47,918 bases of DNA from a virus, in IMG/VR virus record IMGVR_UViG_3300046820_002247, positions 1 to 47,918 of that record. One strand, written 5' to 3'. The translations under genes and the position numbers were made by a program. Below are positions 39,061 to 47,817 of the stretch, one piece after another. Position 1 is the stretch's first letter; each line of letters opens with the position of its first letter. The notes under the pieces are model-generated. The model was not told the origin of the DNA, searched no databases, and worked only from the letters and a program-made list of their open reading frames with translations.

Positions 39061-39373
39061 AATAATAAAAATGATTTTCTAATGCTCCCTTATAGTCCTG
39101 TAATGAAGGTAGTAATGGAAATGGTATAATCAATACCGCACCATCATATATGGTATTTTCTAATCCACCAAATTGAGGATTAGCTTGGAGTATTAACCAA
39201 CTAAAATATGGAGAATCATAATAATCTTGAGATACTTTATCTAATCGACTTCTACCCACTTTATAAATAAATGCCTTATCTGTAGGTTTTTGAGGTAACT
39301 GCACGTAAGGTACAACGGTTTGTTCACCGTTAATTAGAAATTCACTATACCTATTCCAATATTGAAATGCCAT
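39050..39373 (-). CDS. Baseplate wedge protein, gp53/LysM-like
   Basis: This 107-residue protein has a LysM-like core: VSQDYYDSPYFSWLILQANP then GGLENTIYDGAVLIIPFP. This is the helix-turn-helix plus strand pattern of phage gp53/LysM-like baseplate proteins. T4 gp53 (196 aa) joins wedges to the hub, and in phages this fold often acts as a structural adaptor, not a cell-wall binder. ATG 39373 overlaps the 1683-aa stop as TAATG and its end overlaps the 2569-aa gene by 11 nt. It is shorter than T4 gp53, so the symbol is left open. Confidence 0.65.
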   Translation of the reverse strand: MAFQYWNRYSEFLINGEQTVVPYVQLPQKPTDKAFIYKVGRSRLDKVSQDYYDSPYFSWLILQANPQFGGLENTIYDGAVLIIPFPLLPSLQDYKGALENHFYYYGR

Positions 39374-42300
39374 TAATTAAGTTTTACTTTTGATATGTAT
39401 GCTCCCGCTGAAACTCCATCTTCAGAATTCCATTTGTTATTATCTGTGTTTCTATTTGTCGTATCTGCTAATGAAGATATCATAGTTTTTTGTGATTTTT
39501 TCTTATCATCGGTACCATCTGTTTCTGTTGTATAAGTAAACTCCCTTTTTTTCTTATCAAATGGTGTATATTTTAAATAATTTTTTAATTTATTTTTTTC
39601 AACATCATCAATAAATGCCTTTGTTATATTATTTTCACTAACAAATACAGGTCTTGTTTGAGTAATCCAATAGTTATCAAACTTAGCTTCAACATCATCA
39701 AATCCCCCACTTAATAACCCAGCGTTATTAATAATATTACCAATCATAGCGGTTTTAAATGTTTCATATTTTTTATCATCAACAACATCATCAGAAACTA
39801 CCATATAAACTCTTCTAAAAATATTATCATCAAATAGTGTATTTTTACTAAATGGTTTAAATACATTATCAACAGTTACTGTAGTATCAAGAGATTTACC
39901 TTTCGGGTCTGTTTCAAAAACTAAAACTCCTTTATATGTTAAACTATCCGAAGGATTAACAAACTCAGTTTCACTCCAAGTAAGTAAATTAAATTCTTTA
40001 ATACCTTCACATATTTTTCTAATGTCGTCAGTAAGTTCTACTAATGTATTAGAAGCACCTGTTGATGATGTATGAACATCAGACGTTCCACTAGTCACAT
40101 ACACCTTAACCGGACCTGATTTTGCCTGATATCCGTCAGTACCTTTAGTATAATTTGTACTTCCATTAAAAATTAGTATATTAGCTCTTCCTATAGTTTG
40201 AATATATGTTTGTTCGGTATTACTAATATCTTGAGTTATTTTTGTAATAGCATTTTGAAATGATGCTCTTTTGTTTTTAACTAAATTCTTATAATTTTCT
40301 TTTAATTGACGGATTACTTTTGGTGAAAAATTACAAATAGCGGACGACATAAAGGTAATAAATCCTTCATTCCCACTTTGAATGTTTGATTCAAGTTCAC
40401 CAAAAATAGTATCAAACCTTTTTTCAACATTACTTGGTTTTCCAAATAAAACACATTCGGGTGGAGTCACATTAAAATTACCTTGAGTATAAGAACGTTC
40501 CAACATCCATTGTTGTCTAACAGCATTGTTATATTGATTAACACTTTCTTTTGTTTTATTAACAACTGTTTGGAAATATGTTTGAGTCTCATTAACAAAC
40601 TTAACCATAAAATCAGAATAACTAATAGTTCCCGTCTCACTAGTTCCTGTTAATACATTTGTTAACGTAACACCAATGGTACTATTATTATTTTGACCAT
40701 TCTCAACCGCCGCTTGATTAACCGCAGGTGCTTGAGGTGGTACCGTCATTGCCAAAAATTCTTTATCTAAAACTTTCAAGAAATCTTCCTGTGCGGTAAC
40801 ATCCGCTCTGTCATCCCAAATTTCAGTGTTAGCATAATAATTGAATGTTAAAGCATTTTGTAATTTATCTATCGACTCTTTTAATCCACTTCCACCAACA
40901 AAGTTAAATCCAAGAGTAATATTTGCAATCATTGGTTGGATACCAATACCCTCTGGATTAATATCTAATGATTCATATTGTATCCCCAATGACGTTGGAA
41001 TAATTTTTGTATTGTAAAAATCTCCAATACGTAATACCAATACCGGAGGTGCACCAAATGATGTATTTGTTGCATTATTATATTGTAATTGTTGTTTACC
41101 TGCAATGTCTTTAATTGTTGGAATAGTATCTCCCGGTCTCATACATTGTTGTAAGAATGTAAGACGAGAGTTTAATCCTTCAGGTGTTGTTGAGTGAAAT
41201 GCCGGTTGGAAGAATTTTAACTTGTCTCGCAAGTTATCATAAACCATAGGTGTTTCTGCCTTGATTGTCTCAAAGTAATCACACTCTGATAATAAAGCCC
41301 TTAGAACTCTTTTAGTAATATTATCTCTAGGCTTATATTCTTGGGTTACAACTTCTTCTTTAACTGTTTTTAATACTTTATTTTCCTCAACAACTGTTGT
41401 GTATTGTGCCGGTGGAGTTGTTGTAGGTTGTTTAAGAGTTGGTAATATTGCTTTAACATATCCTCGTCTACAAGCCATCGCGTTTGTTGTTGTAACCTCA
41501 TTAGGACCAACTTGAGTATCCCCATTAACTGCGTTAGGGTCACTATCAGTACAATTTACGTTTTTACCAATTTTAAACTCCTTTTTCACAGTATCAAATT
41601 GTAATACTTGAGCGTTTTCACCGAGAACAGTTCCCTTGAATAATAATTTTTGATTTTTTATAAATGGTTGTAAAACCGCACTTTCGTTAAAAAATTTAAG
41701 AATGGAATCAACCCTTCTTTGAGCCAATTCTTTATTATATGATACAGTAGCAGGTGCGGAACAACTAGCGTCAATAGTCACAGTAATAGTTCCATCACTT
41801 TGCGCATATTGTGTTAATTGTTTTGCCAAATCATTAACAAATTCTTTTGCTAAATTATAGTTAGGGATAACTACTGAATCAAAAAATACATTAGTTTCTT
41901 GAGCGTTTGGTTTACTATTATAGTACTGTCTATTACCCGAACTAGTGTATCTTGTAAATTCTTCAGTGTAATTAGGAATTGGTTTATCTTTCTTAGGATA
42001 ATCATTTCCAAAATAAAACCCTAATTGGTTGTATTTGGTGAAATCAACGTTAGTGTTTCCACCACCACCTGATTGAGATACATTTGTACCCGCACCTGTT
42101 GGTGAATTAACACCAGTCTGAACTGTTTTCTTAATAAATTCAGTTTGTTCTTTAGTTGTTTCTTTTGACGAAATTGCTTCTTGTAATAGATACAAATCAT
42201 TTGGATTAACCGTATAATATTTTTTAGCTAATTCATATAAATCATATTTTCTACATCCAGCGAAGAATGATTCTAAAATACTATCAACTCTAACTTTATT

Positions 42301-44424
42301 AGTTTCATTATTTAATATTTTATTAACTATAACATTCAACACAGATGGATGGTCGACAACTATTTTCCAATTTATAGTACCTGTACGGGTAGTACTCTTA
42401 TATGTGTAAATGGGTTCCGGTCTACCAAGGAATTCACTTTGATTCCAATTTGGGGTTGTTTGTTCACTAAACGTTAATCCATAAGGTGGAAACCACATAA
42501 CTCTACCTCCATTAGGTCCTCTTTCACATACCGGCAAATCAGCAACTGAATATCCCGGAGTACTTGAAGTTCTCCAAGCCAAGTTCTCCAATGAAAACAT
42601 ATATTTTTTGGCATACCCATTATTCATACCACCAATAAGGTTAGTTGAATCTTGTCCTCCTTCTTGTTTGTTTGGTGCGATGTTTAAGTTATAGGTGTTA
42701 TCAAATACCGAATCAGCAAATCTTCTACCTGATGTTGTTATACCATCTACTTTTTGTAAATCATTGTATTGTAGGTATGGTAAATCTTTAGCAAAAATAC
42801 GACAATATTCTGTTCCAACTTCTTGTCCTACGGCTCCAACATATCGATATACTCTTGAACCTTTAGTAATTTCTTTGTATCCATCATGGAAAACTTTACT
42901 AACTTGGTCAATCGCATTCCCTACGTGTTGTAATCTTCGACCTCCTTGGGGTTGGCTATTAATAATTCTCTGAGTATCATCTAAGATAGAACCTCCTTTA
43001 AAAGTCCTGTTTGTCGATTCAGTTGTGTTATACGATGAGGGTTTGAAGTCTTCATCCTCATTTGTAACAACACCACCTAAACCAACTTTCTTACCGGCAT
43101 TATCTTTATATTTCGGAGATGTCCATGTAAATCCTCCTTCAATACCACCACCATTAGAATATGTAGGACCATTAGCGCCTAATCTAATATCCTTACTTGG
43201 CCCTTCATAAAGTTGTGCCAACTCTTGAGGTCCATATACCGGTGATTGTTGTTCTTTACCAAATTGGTCAACAGGTAAATCACCACCAGGTGAAAATACT
43301 CTTGACGGGTCAGAATTTCTTGAACCAACATAAAAATTACTATTATCAGATAATGTTCCGGTTAAAGCACCGGCAACTCTATCAAATACACCTCTATCAT
43401 AATTTGGTTTATATTTGTTATAATCAATGTTCTTAAACAAACGTGATTTTTGACCAGCACCTGTGTTGTTATAAAAAATTTGTGACCCGGTTTGACCCGC
43501 ACCTAATAATTGATTAAAAAAGTTTCCAACCGTTGTTCCCGCAATTGCGTTTGTAACTTGTTGAATTGTAGTAGGTTGACCTGGATTAATCATCGGGTCA
43601 AAATACGACCCCGGAATTAAACTTATAGGTAAAATACTACCTCCTAATCGAAGGGCAAAATCAGCTGCGGCTGTGATTGGGTTTGACGGTACGGTTATTT
43701 GCCAGTTTGGTTCTAATATTGGAACCTGTCCTGATAAAATATTAACTAAGTCAGTACCACTTGTAACATTTAAGATGTTGGCTTGTCCTATTGTTTCTAA
43801 TCTTATTCGAGCCGCAATTCTTTCTTGAAATTCATTTCTAAGTGTTTGTGCACCTAAACGAGCAATATATGAATCTTGACTTAAATTACCATTTGTACCT
43901 GTTGGATTTGTTGATAATAAAATTGATAACGCAGAATATGACGATGCAACAATTGGTCCCGGATATGGTTGTCCGTTACCTTGTCTATCTTGGTCAGGTC
44001 TAACTGTCTCTAAACTTGAAAATGATTCTGCTGAGTCAAAAACATTTAACCCATCCGCATAAGCATTTAATGGCCTCCATAACCTTACAGCATCATAACC
44101 TTCATCAACAATATGAGCATCTTGTTGGCCCGGTCCATATTCACCTTGATTTGAAATTGTGTTAGTTAATCCATTTGGGTCAGGGACTTGTTGATATCCA
44201 CCCTCATTACCATATCTATTTAAAGGATATAATTGATTTGCTAATGACGGGTTATCAATAAGTTGGTCAGGACTATCAATTACAGATAAATCCGATGAAA
44301 TATATTCATACGGAACTTGAACAGAAGGTCTGCTTGGAGATTTAGCATAAGGTACTAAATTTCTCGTTATTAATTTCTTTCTGAAACCATCCGAATTTAT
44401 GAAATCTAATGGACTATTTGACAT
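39373..44424 (-). CDS. Giant baseplate protein with OmpA-like segment
   Basis: The 1683 residues start MSNSPLDFINSDGFRKKLIT. Residues about 610-695 include GRVMWFPPYGLTFSEQ and LGRPEPIYTYKSTTRTGTIN, resembling tube-initiator or baseplate tube-cap domains (gp48/gp54-like), which is tentative. Residues about 845-935 look OmpA-C-like: LAKQLTQYAQSDGTITVTID, then SYNKELAQRRVDSILKFF, with the Asn and Arg-Arg of the family but without the usual Asp in its place. Further parts are helical and strand mixtures. An exact late-promoter-like box ends 15 nt before ATG 44424. Its stop overlaps the gp53-like gene as TAATG. It follows the tape measure, so a baseplate hub role is likely. Confidence 0.6.
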   Translation of the reverse strand: MSNSPLDFINSDGFRKKLITRNLVPYAKSPSRPSVQVPYEYISSDLSVIDSPDQLIDNPSLANQLYPLNRYGNEGGYQQVPDPNGLTNTISNQGEYGPGQQDAHIVDEGYDAVRLWRPLNAYADGLNVFDSAESFSSLETVRPDQDRQGNGQPYPGPIVASSYSALSILLSTNPTGTNGNLSQDSYIARLGAQTLRNEFQERIAARIRLETIGQANILNVTSGTDLVNILSGQVPILEPNWQITVPSNPITAAADFALRLGGSILPISLIPGSYFDPMINPGQPTTIQQVTNAIAGTTVGNFFNQLLGAGQTGSQIFYNNTGAGQKSRLFKNIDYNKYKPNYDRGVFDRVAGALTGTLSDNSNFYVGSRNSDPSRVFSPGGDLPVDQFGKEQQSPVYGPQELAQLYEGPSKDIRLGANGPTYSNGGGIEGGFTWTSPKYKDNAGKKVGLGGVVTNEDEDFKPSSYNTTESTNRTFKGGSILDDTQRIINSQPQGGRRLQHVGNAIDQVSKVFHDGYKEITKGSRVYRYVGAVGQEVGTEYCRIFAKDLPYLQYNDLQKVDGITTSGRRFADSVFDNTYNLNIAPNKQEGGQDSTNLIGGMNNGYAKKYMFSLENLAWRTSSTPGYSVADLPVCERGPNGGRVMWFPPYGLTFSEQTTPNWNQSEFLGRPEPIYTYKSTTRTGTINWKIVVDHPSVLNVIVNKILNNETNKVRVDSILESFFAGCRKYDLYELAKKYYTVNPNDLYLLQEAISSKETTKEQTEFIKKTVQTGVNSPTGAGTNVSQSGGGGNTNVDFTKYNQLGFYFGNDYPKKDKPIPNYTEEFTRYTSSGNRQYYNSKPNAQETNVFFDSVVIPNYNLAKEFVNDLAKQLTQYAQSDGTITVTIDASCSAPATVSYNKELAQRRVDSILKFFNESAVLQPFIKNQKLLFKGTVLGENAQVLQFDTVKKEFKIGKNVNCTDSDPNAVNGDTQVGPNEVTTTNAMACRRGYVKAILPTLKQPTTTPPAQYTTVVEENKVLKTVKEEVVTQEYKPRDNITKRVLRALLSECDYFETIKAETPMVYDNLRDKLKFFQPAFHSTTPEGLNSRLTFLQQCMRPGDTIPTIKDIAGKQQLQYNNATNTSFGAPPVLVLRIGDFYNTKIIPTSLGIQYESLDINPEGIGIQPMIANITLGFNFVGGSGLKESIDKLQNALTFNYYANTEIWDDRADVTAQEDFLKVLDKEFLAMTVPPQAPAVNQAAVENGQNNNSTIGVTLTNVLTGTSETGTISYSDFMVKFVNETQTYFQTVVNKTKESVNQYNNAVRQQWMLERSYTQGNFNVTPPECVLFGKPSNVEKRFDTIFGELESNIQSGNEGFITFMSSAICNFSPKVIRQLKENYKNLVKNKRASFQNAITKITQDISNTEQTYIQTIGRANILIFNGSTNYTKGTDGYQAKSGPVKVYVTSGTSDVHTSSTGASNTLVELTDDIRKICEGIKEFNLLTWSETEFVNPSDSLTYKGVLVFETDPKGKSLDTTVTVDNVFKPFSKNTLFDDNIFRRVYMVVSDDVVDDKKYETFKTAMIGNIINNAGLLSGGFDDVEAKFDNYWITQTRPVFVSENNITKAFIDDVEKNKLKNYLKYTPFDKKKREFTYTTETDGTDDKKKSQKTMISSLADTTNRNTDNNKWNSEDGVSAGAYISKVKLN

Positions 44425-44439
44425 CTATGATTTTTATTT

Positions 44440-44447
44440 TATAAATA
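44440..44447 (-). promoter_or_regulatory. Candidate late promoter box
   Basis: The coding strand reads TATTTATA, ending 15 nt before ATG 44424, inside the 28-nt gap after the tape-measure gene. Flanks are near-identical to the copies at 10420 and 19383. Confidence 0.6.
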
Positions 44448-44452
44448 GATTA

Positions 44453-46276
44453 TTAATAGGAATTTGAAACAGGTTCTTTTGATTCACCATCAGGTACTAA
44501 CCTAACAATATAATCCTTAAATCTTGATTCATTAAAGGTAGTGGTTAAAATTTGTTTTAGTTGTTCTGTTGAAACACCATTGGGAGCTTTAACATCAACT
44601 TCGATTTTACCTCCAACATCAACAGTTCCTTTAGTTGTTTGAGTTGTTACAGTACTTTGTCCATTCTGTAATGTTGCAGCCCTATTTCCTCCTGATGGAG
44701 TTAATGGTGACGACGACGTTGATACTTTACCTCCATAAGATTGAACAGCTTTATTAACATTACCTTTTATCATTCTTTCTCCCGCAGTGTTGTTTGTTAA
44801 TCCCGCCGCAATTTTTTCACCCACTTCTTTTAATACTTCAGTAAATCTTTTTTGAGAAGCTTCTAAAACACCACCAAGACCACTTATTCCATTTGTAAAC
44901 GCACTACTAAGAGGTTTGTTACCTTCTTTTAAATTTATGGCAACATTACCTAACTCTTTTAGTACTCCTTCACTTAAATCCCTAAAATCTTTGGCTTTGA
45001 ATGCATCCGATGTCTCACCAAGAGTTGTTTTAATAACTCTTTGTGATGCCGCAATCCCTTTTGTTATTTGTTTTGGACTTATTAATCCTTGAGATATGGC
45101 TGAGTTCATCGCTTTTATATTTGCCAAAATATCTTCATCAACACCTAATTGTAATTTAGCAATTTGTTCAAGAGTTTTAGGTCCGGTCTTTTGTTCCTCA
45201 ATAAGTTTATTCATTTCTTGTTGAGTAATTTCCCCTAAGTCTTTATAAACTTTTTCACCTTTTTCATCCGTAACCTCAACTTGATACTTACCATCCTTCA
45301 TTGTAGCAATATTATTAAGATATTGTTTGTCTTCTTCATTTTCAAAAACTATTGATGGGTTAATAGATGAAATTCTTTTATCTAATTCAGCGGCGGCTAA
45401 TGCAGATTTTGATAAATTTTCAAAACTGGTATTAGTTGCTTTAGCAAGTTCTCTTAAGGTTAATACACCTTGAGGGTTAATTTTAAACGATTTTGTTTTT
45501 TCGTCGTACTCCGTAAATTGTTTTGTTGCTTTAATTAAACTATCTTGTAATCCTGCTGGGTCAGTAAGTGACTGATTCATCAATTGGAATGGGTCAGCCA
45601 AATTACCCATTGAAACACCTAATCTTTGAAGTGCCGCAGCTGTTTCAACCGCACCTTCAGGGTCTAAAACTTTTTCAGCAAACTGAAAAGTTTCTCTCAT
45701 ATCGAATCTTAACATTGACGCTTGAGCCGCCATTTTTGTTAACCCTTTAACACCACCTTCAAATTGAAACCTATTCATTTGTGCCATATTATCGGTCACA
45801 TCTTTCATTACTGTTTTAGTATTACCACCAATACTTTGAATATAATTAATCGAATCTTCTAATTGTGGTCCAATTTGTCCGATACCAACACCAACATCTA
45901 AAAAAGAATTACTTAAACTTTCAGCACTACCCCCAATCAATTCAGTTGCAGCAAAAAGTTTTTCCACATCTTCGGTATTTGCAATAACATTACGTCTTGA
46001 CGCCTCTGCAATACCAATCATTGTTTTTTGGACATCTTTTATATCTCCACCTAAACGAGCAACTCTTGGAGCTGCATCGGAAACCGCCCTATACGTTTCA
46101 GTGAGTCTTTCTTGTCCTTGTCCAAAAGCTTTATTGAGCTCGACTTGGGCTTTATAAGTGTCCTCAATTGTTTTTGCTAACGTTTCAAAATTTATTTTAA
46201 AAGCTTCAGCTAATTGTTTACTATAACTTAATGAGCTTTTACCTGCGTCTTCTAATTTTTTTTCTTCGTCTCCCAT
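44453..46276 (-). CDS. Tail tape measure protein
   Basis: The tape measure sets tail length and is ejected with DNA. The 607 residues, close to T4 gp29 (590 aa), are overwhelmingly helical. Residues 1-170 hold heptad-like helices, followed by Ala/Gln/Met-rich helices (FEGGVKGLTKMAAQASMLRF) and a Ser/Thr/Gly-rich linker (about 500-550). The compact C-terminal domain (GKIEVDVKAPNGVSTEQLKQ) resembles the end of many tape measures. No clear transmembrane stretch is visible. It comes after the tail tube and gp26-like genes and before the baseplate giants, as expected. A terminator and promoter-like box lie just upstream. Confidence 0.82.
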   Translation of the reverse strand: MGDEEKKLEDAGKSSLSYSKQLAEAFKINFETLAKTIEDTYKAQVELNKAFGQGQERLTETYRAVSDAAPRVARLGGDIKDVQKTMIGIAEASRRNVIANTEDVEKLFAATELIGGSAESLSNSFLDVGVGIGQIGPQLEDSINYIQSIGGNTKTVMKDVTDNMAQMNRFQFEGGVKGLTKMAAQASMLRFDMRETFQFAEKVLDPEGAVETAAALQRLGVSMGNLADPFQLMNQSLTDPAGLQDSLIKATKQFTEYDEKTKSFKINPQGVLTLRELAKATNTSFENLSKSALAAAELDKRISSINPSIVFENEEDKQYLNNIATMKDGKYQVEVTDEKGEKVYKDLGEITQQEMNKLIEEQKTGPKTLEQIAKLQLGVDEDILANIKAMNSAISQGLISPKQITKGIAASQRVIKTTLGETSDAFKAKDFRDLSEGVLKELGNVAINLKEGNKPLSSAFTNGISGLGGVLEASQKRFTEVLKEVGEKIAAGLTNNTAGERMIKGNVNKAVQSYGGKVSTSSSPLTPSGGNRAATLQNGQSTVTTQTTKGTVDVGGKIEVDVKAPNGVSTEQLKQILTTTFNESRFKDYIVRLVPDGESKEPVSNSY

Positions 46277-46295
46277 AATTTAGATGGTATTTTAA

Positions 46296-46303
46296 TATAA
46301 ATA
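46296..46303 (-). promoter_or_regulatory. Candidate late promoter box before the tape measure
   Basis: The coding strand reads TATTTATA, ending 19 nt before ATG 46276 and starting 2 nt after the terminator stem, so terminator tail and promoter are fused. Confidence 0.55.
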
Positions 46304-46329
46304 CAAAAGGACTGAGTTTTCAGTCCTTT
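46304..46329 (-). terminator. Terminator-like hairpin before the tape measure
   Basis: A perfect 10-bp stem (AAAGGACTGA / TCAGTCCTTT, loop of 4 nt) at 46306-46329 runs into TTGTATTTATATT on the coding strand. It includes the stop codon of the small ORF (46320-46322). The T-tract is weak, so termination may be partial. Confidence 0.7.
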
Positions 46330-46499
46330 GTGTTATCTTCAATCCACTTATCTAACAAATATTTTCTAACAAATAGTGGCATTGTTTGAAAATCTTGATA
46401 AGTTATGTTCATTAATTTGTTCAAATAGTAGAATTCATCTATCTGTCCTTTTCTATAATCAGAAGAAAGGACGAAAAAACTCAACCCCAAATCCGACAT
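46320..46499 (-). CDS. Small overlapping ORF, probable second tail-assembly chaperone (T-like)
   Basis: This ORF has 59 codons from ATG 46499 and overlaps the 3' end of the gp26-like gene by 41 nt in the +1 frame. The product is mostly helical: DEFYYLNKLMNITYQDFQTM, then PLFVRKYLLDKWIED. The Met-Pro before a basic helix and the small size recall the second chaperone domain (gpT type) encoded just before tape measures in many phages. Either it uses its own ATG, or it is made as a fusion by +1 slippage at TTTTTTC (46479-46473), which would give about 293 residues. No Shine-Dalgarno sequence is seen, as for other genes here. The frame is short, so coding status is probable and not certain. Confidence 0.6.
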   Translation of the reverse strand: MSDLGLSFFVLSSDYRKGQIDEFYYLNKLMNITYQDFQTMPLFVRKYLLDKWIEDNTKD

Positions 46500-47202
46500 T
46501 AACTGTCATCTTTTCTCCTGATGGGGTGATTACAACTCGACTCATGTCTAATCTTGGTTCATTATCATTCATAAATTTTCTTATGAATTTTGAATCTAAA
46601 ATTGGCATTTGTTCGATAAACTTAGCTATTTCTGATTTATCAGTACTTCCATTTACCTCTATAATTTCTTTTTGTAACCTCCAAGTTACTTTTGGAACAA
46701 CTCTTCCTTGAGGATATGAATCTTCTAACTTGCTTATTTCTAAAATCTCACCATAAGTTATAGGCTTTAATTTTATTGTAGCCTGTGATTTAGGTAATTG
46801 AGTAATAAAAGCACCATCTTCATTAGGTGTTTGTCCATTAATAACATTTAACGAATCTAAAGAAACTGTTGTTTGAAATGGCTTTTTGGTTGATTGGTCA
46901 ATTAAATTTAAATTAATCTCAGGTCCAAAACCAGTATTTCTTAAAAAAATTAAAATTGCTTCAACATCTCCCTCTAACATATCTTCAATCCTAAGGTCTG
47001 GTTCGTAGATTTTACCTCTTAATAGTGTTGAGGTCATATCATTCCCACCCGCCATTAAAATATTTTCGTCATTAGCTGTTAGATAACCTACCTTAATAGA
47101 TTTCTTTTTATTTTTGTAAAACACTCCTCCCGATGGTAGTGGTACTACATCATGTGGTAACGTAAAGTTTTGTTGTCCGTATTCTATTGTTTGATTTTCC
47201 AT
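46459..47202 (-). CDS. gp26/PF12322-like baseplate-hub or tail-assembly protein
   Basis: This 247-residue protein has the pattern LPSGGVFYKNKKKSIKVGYL, then TANDENILMAGGNDM and DVEAILIFLRNTGFGPE. This matches the T4 baseplate family (PF12322, gp26-type), whose members usually start with a Pro-Ser-x-Gly-x-x-Tyr motif and contain a GDxxAILxxxRxxxYGxE-like helix. T4 gp26 takes part in hub assembly. Here the position between tail tube and tape measure also fits a tail-assembly chaperone. A terminator T-tract ends directly at ATG 47202. A small ORF overlaps its end in another frame, as in G/GT systems. Confidence 0.72.
   Translation of the reverse strand: MENQTIEYGQQNFTLPHDVVPLPSGGVFYKNKKKSIKVGYLTANDENILMAGGNDMTSTLLRGKIYEPDLRIEDMLEGDVEAILIFLRNTGFGPEINLNLIDQSTKKPFQTTVSLDSLNVINGQTPNEDGAFITQLPKSQATIKLKPITYGEILEISKLEDSYPQGRVVPKVTWRLQKEIIEVNGSTDKSEIAKFIEQMPILDSKFIRKFMNDNEPRLDMSRVVITPSGEKMTVNVGFGVEFFRPFF
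46473..46479 (-). other. Possible +1 frameshift site
   Basis: On the coding strand GAG TTT TTT CGT contains TTTTTTC, 12 nt before the gp26-like stop codon. A tRNA-Phe on TTT can re-pair with TTC after slipping one base forward, which moves into the frame of the 59-codon ORF. A shift is not shown, only allowed. Confidence 0.35.
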
Positions 47203-47239
47203 ATAAAAAAATAACCGTAAAGTTTATGTCTTTACGGTT
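47203..47239 (-). terminator. Terminator-like hairpin between tail tube and gp26-like gene
   Basis: A perfect 10-bp stem (AACCGTAAAG / CTTTACGGTT, 7-nt loop) at 47213-47239 is followed on the coding strand by ATTTTTTTAT, which ends at the next start codon (47202). It lies 57 nt after the tail-tube stop. It may attenuate transcription instead of ending it, giving more tube protein than the downstream products. Confidence 0.85.
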
Positions 47240-47296
47240 AAATATAATTAGTATTGATTTTTTATCAACACATATGTTTTTATTATTATTAAAAAA

Positions 47297-47785
47297 TTAA
47301 TAAACTAATACACAACGGTCCATTCTTAATGATACACTAATGTCAGCAAGACCATCAGTACTATACCCTAACGAACCAAAATCAACACTAGTTAAGAATG
47401 TACCATAGAGAATCCATTTTTCAACCACAACTCCTGTTGGGTCTAACATCTCAAGGTCAATATCTTTTTTATAACCCGCTGCATAACCCATACGACCTGT
47501 AACAGATTCAGCGTGTAAACGAACCCATTCCATAAGAGCTTGTGCAGCAGATGGTCCAATAGGGTCTCTGAATTTAACAGGAATTTCATCCCAATTAAAT
47601 CTACCCGCAACATAGGTAGATGTATTTAAAAATTGTATTTCAGTAGAAGCAATTTTAATTTTAGGTCTTGCAGTACTTTCTACAAACCATTCGTTAATCC
47701 CTAAGCTTGATGGAAACCTTAGTATGAATCGATTCTGTCTTTTCGGTTCGTAAGGAATCGGCATTTTCATCAATAAATCAGCCAT
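47297..47785 (-). CDS. 19: Tail tube protein, gp19-like
   Basis: The tail tube protein polymerises into the inner tube through which DNA passes. The 162 residues match T4 gp19 (163 aa) in length and pattern: N-terminal IPYEPKRQNRFILRFPSSLG, the middle ARPKIKIASTEIQFLNTSTY and RFNWDEIPVKFRDPIGPSAA, and the closing LADISVSLRMDRCVLVY strand. These are the beta-sandwich strands and the conserved FRDP-type loop of PF06841. The start ATG 47785 follows an AT-rich leader with a variant late box 32 nt upstream. The hairpin after it separates it from the gp26-like gene. Confidence 0.92.
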   Translation of the reverse strand: MADLLMKMPIPYEPKRQNRFILRFPSSLGINEWFVESTARPKIKIASTEIQFLNTSTYVAGRFNWDEIPVKFRDPIGPSAAQALMEWVRLHAESVTGRMGYAAGYKKDIDLEMLDPTGVVVEKWILYGTFLTSVDFGSLGYSTDGLADISVSLRMDRCVLVY

Positions 47786-47817
47786 ATTATTTTAAATTAG
47801 TTTTCTTTGTTTATTAT

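Noticed and set aside
3154-39269. Intragenic TATAAATA copies at 3154, 6147 and 39262 as promoters
   Set aside because: They lie inside genes far from any start, and a few are expected by chance in DNA this AT-rich.
46376-46711. Plus-strand 111-aa frame
   Set aside because: It is antisense to the gp26-like gene and the small ORF and has no family resemblance.
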